A DNA stretch of 13,329 nt from Synergistaceae bacterium (GTDB lineage Bacteria > Synergistota > Synergistia > Synergistales > Synergistaceae). Positions 12,749-13,329 of this stretch are shown here, piece after piece (position 1 is the stretch's first letter; the number at the start of each line of letters is the position of its first letter). The stretch covers positions 1 to 13,329 of the forward strand of contig JAISLO010000063.1 in NCBI GenBank assembly GCA_031290815.1, read 5' to 3'. The translations under genes and the position numbers were made by a program. The notes beneath the pieces were generated by a model that saw only the letters and a program-made list of their open reading frames with translations, was not told where the DNA came from and did no database searches.

Positions 12749-13329
12749 ATGGCAAAAAAAGGAAGAAAACCGAAGGAGATCCAGGCTAACGAAACCCTGG
12801 GCAGCCCGCAGAAAACGCTAAAAGTTTCGCGTCTGCTGCCGCTCAAGAATGACCTGGTCTTTAAGATGGTGTTTGGCGACCATCGGTATATAGCGATAAT
12901 ACGCGCGTTCCTTATGGCGGCCCTCGACATCCCGGCCGAGGAATACGAGGACATGGAGATCATAGACCCCCACCTGGAGCGGGACTCGCCGGATGACAAG
13001 CTGGGTATAGTTGACGTGCGCGTCCAGCTTAAAAATAAAAAGTTGATATCCGTCGAGATACAAATCCGCAAGACTCCCTTCATGGCAGAGAGGGTCGCGT
13101 TCTCAACGGGCCGCAACCTGGCGAGGCAGATATCCCCAGGACAGCACTACTCCGCGATAGAGCGGGTGGTGACGATAGTGATAGCCGATTATGACATGAT
13201 CGCCGCCGATAATTCGTACCATCACGTATTCAGGCTGTACGACAAGGACAACTGCGTCCTGCTGACGAAGGTGATTGAAATTCACATACTCGAATTGAGG
13301 AAGCTGCCTGAGACGCCCGGCTCCAACAA
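12749..13329 (+). CDS. Rpn-family recombination-promoting nuclease / PD-(D/E)XK transposase-like protein (N-terminal part)
   Basis: 193 codons, open at the right edge. A basic N-terminus is followed by LLPLKNDLVFKMVFG (29-43), the usual opening of the Rpn/PDDEXK_2 family, and then the nuclease core LGIVDVRVQL with D89 and VSVEIQI-like SVEIQI (101-106) with E103 and Q105. In this family the lysine of the PD-(D/E)XK motif is commonly replaced by Q, as here. MAERVAFSTGRNLARQI (112-128) continues the family pattern. Rpn proteins are DNA endonucleases that promote RecA-independent recombination, often called transposases although they are not proven movers. I chose ATG 12749 over the in-frame ATG 12743 because GAGG (12736-12739) is then 9 bases away. 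It belongs to a separate transcription unit after the cassette terminator. Confidence 0.85.
   Translation, partial: MAKKGRKPKEIQANETLGSPQKTLKVSRLLPLKNDLVFKMVFGDHRYIAIIRAFLMAALDIPAEEYEDMEIIDPHLERDSPDDKLGIVDVRVQLKNKKLISVEIQIRKTPFMAERVAFSTGRNLARQISPGQHYSAIERVVTIVIADYDMIAADNSYHHVFRLYDKDNCVLLTKVIEIHILELRKLPETPGSN

Noticed and set aside
1..13329. CRISPR array, tRNA, rRNA or prophage genes
   Set aside because: No regularly spaced repeats, no cloverleaf or rRNA-like segment and no phage structural or integrase gene could be seen on either strand.

Overview
The window (about 57% GC by impression, rich in ATA and AGG codons) looks like chromosome of an anaerobic, amino- or organic-acid-fermenting bacterium. 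TRAP uptake with duplicated binding proteins, an NDP-forming acyl-CoA synthetase and an Rpn-family nuclease would fit Synergistota, but that assignment is an impression and not proven by anything here.

Layout. (1) Positions 1-446, minus strand: the N-terminal 148 codons of a branched-chain aminotransferase (ilvE), running off the left edge, with a good promoter at 566-594. (2) Positions about 600-1130: an AT-richer accessory island holding an orphan ORF in which the first 22 residues of a HicA toxin are joined in frame to a shortened HicB antitoxin. It is bordered by short direct repeats. (3) Positions 1058-1792: promoter and gene of a GntR/FCD regulator. (4) Positions 1793-12314: a seven-to-eight-gene catabolic cassette, all on the plus strand: TRAP binding protein dctP1, alpha/beta hydrolase, a giant fusion of a formyltransferase-like domain with an NDP-forming acyl-CoA synthetase, TRAP dctQ and dctM, a D-2-hydroxyacid dehydrogenase, a second near-identical binding protein dctP2, and an HMGL-like (isopropylmalate/homocitrate synthase-type) aldolase. 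A hairpin terminator follows at 12359-12399. (5) Positions about 12440-12500: an orphan pair of terminal-type repeats resembling an IS21-family end, without transposase. (6) Positions 12749 to the right edge: the start of an Rpn/PD-(D/E)XK transposase-like nuclease.

How it may work together (inference): the two periplasmic proteins deliver a carboxylate to the single DctQM permease. The hydrolase may free an ester or amide-bound acid, the dehydrogenase interconverts a D-2-hydroxy acid and a 2-oxo acid, the HMGL-like enzyme makes or breaks a C-C bond next to an acyl-CoA, and the CoA synthetase could gain ATP from the resulting acyl-CoA. The GntR regulator is the obvious controller: a 15-base element, CTGATTTATCGTCAG, is repeated exactly in front of dctP1 and dctQ, its first half (CTGATTTA) lies inverted on the gntR promoter, and a degenerate tandem version lies in front of the dehydrogenase gene.

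The points most worth attention are the formyltransferase-CoA synthetase fusion, the shared operator-like element, and the HicA'-HicB chimera.
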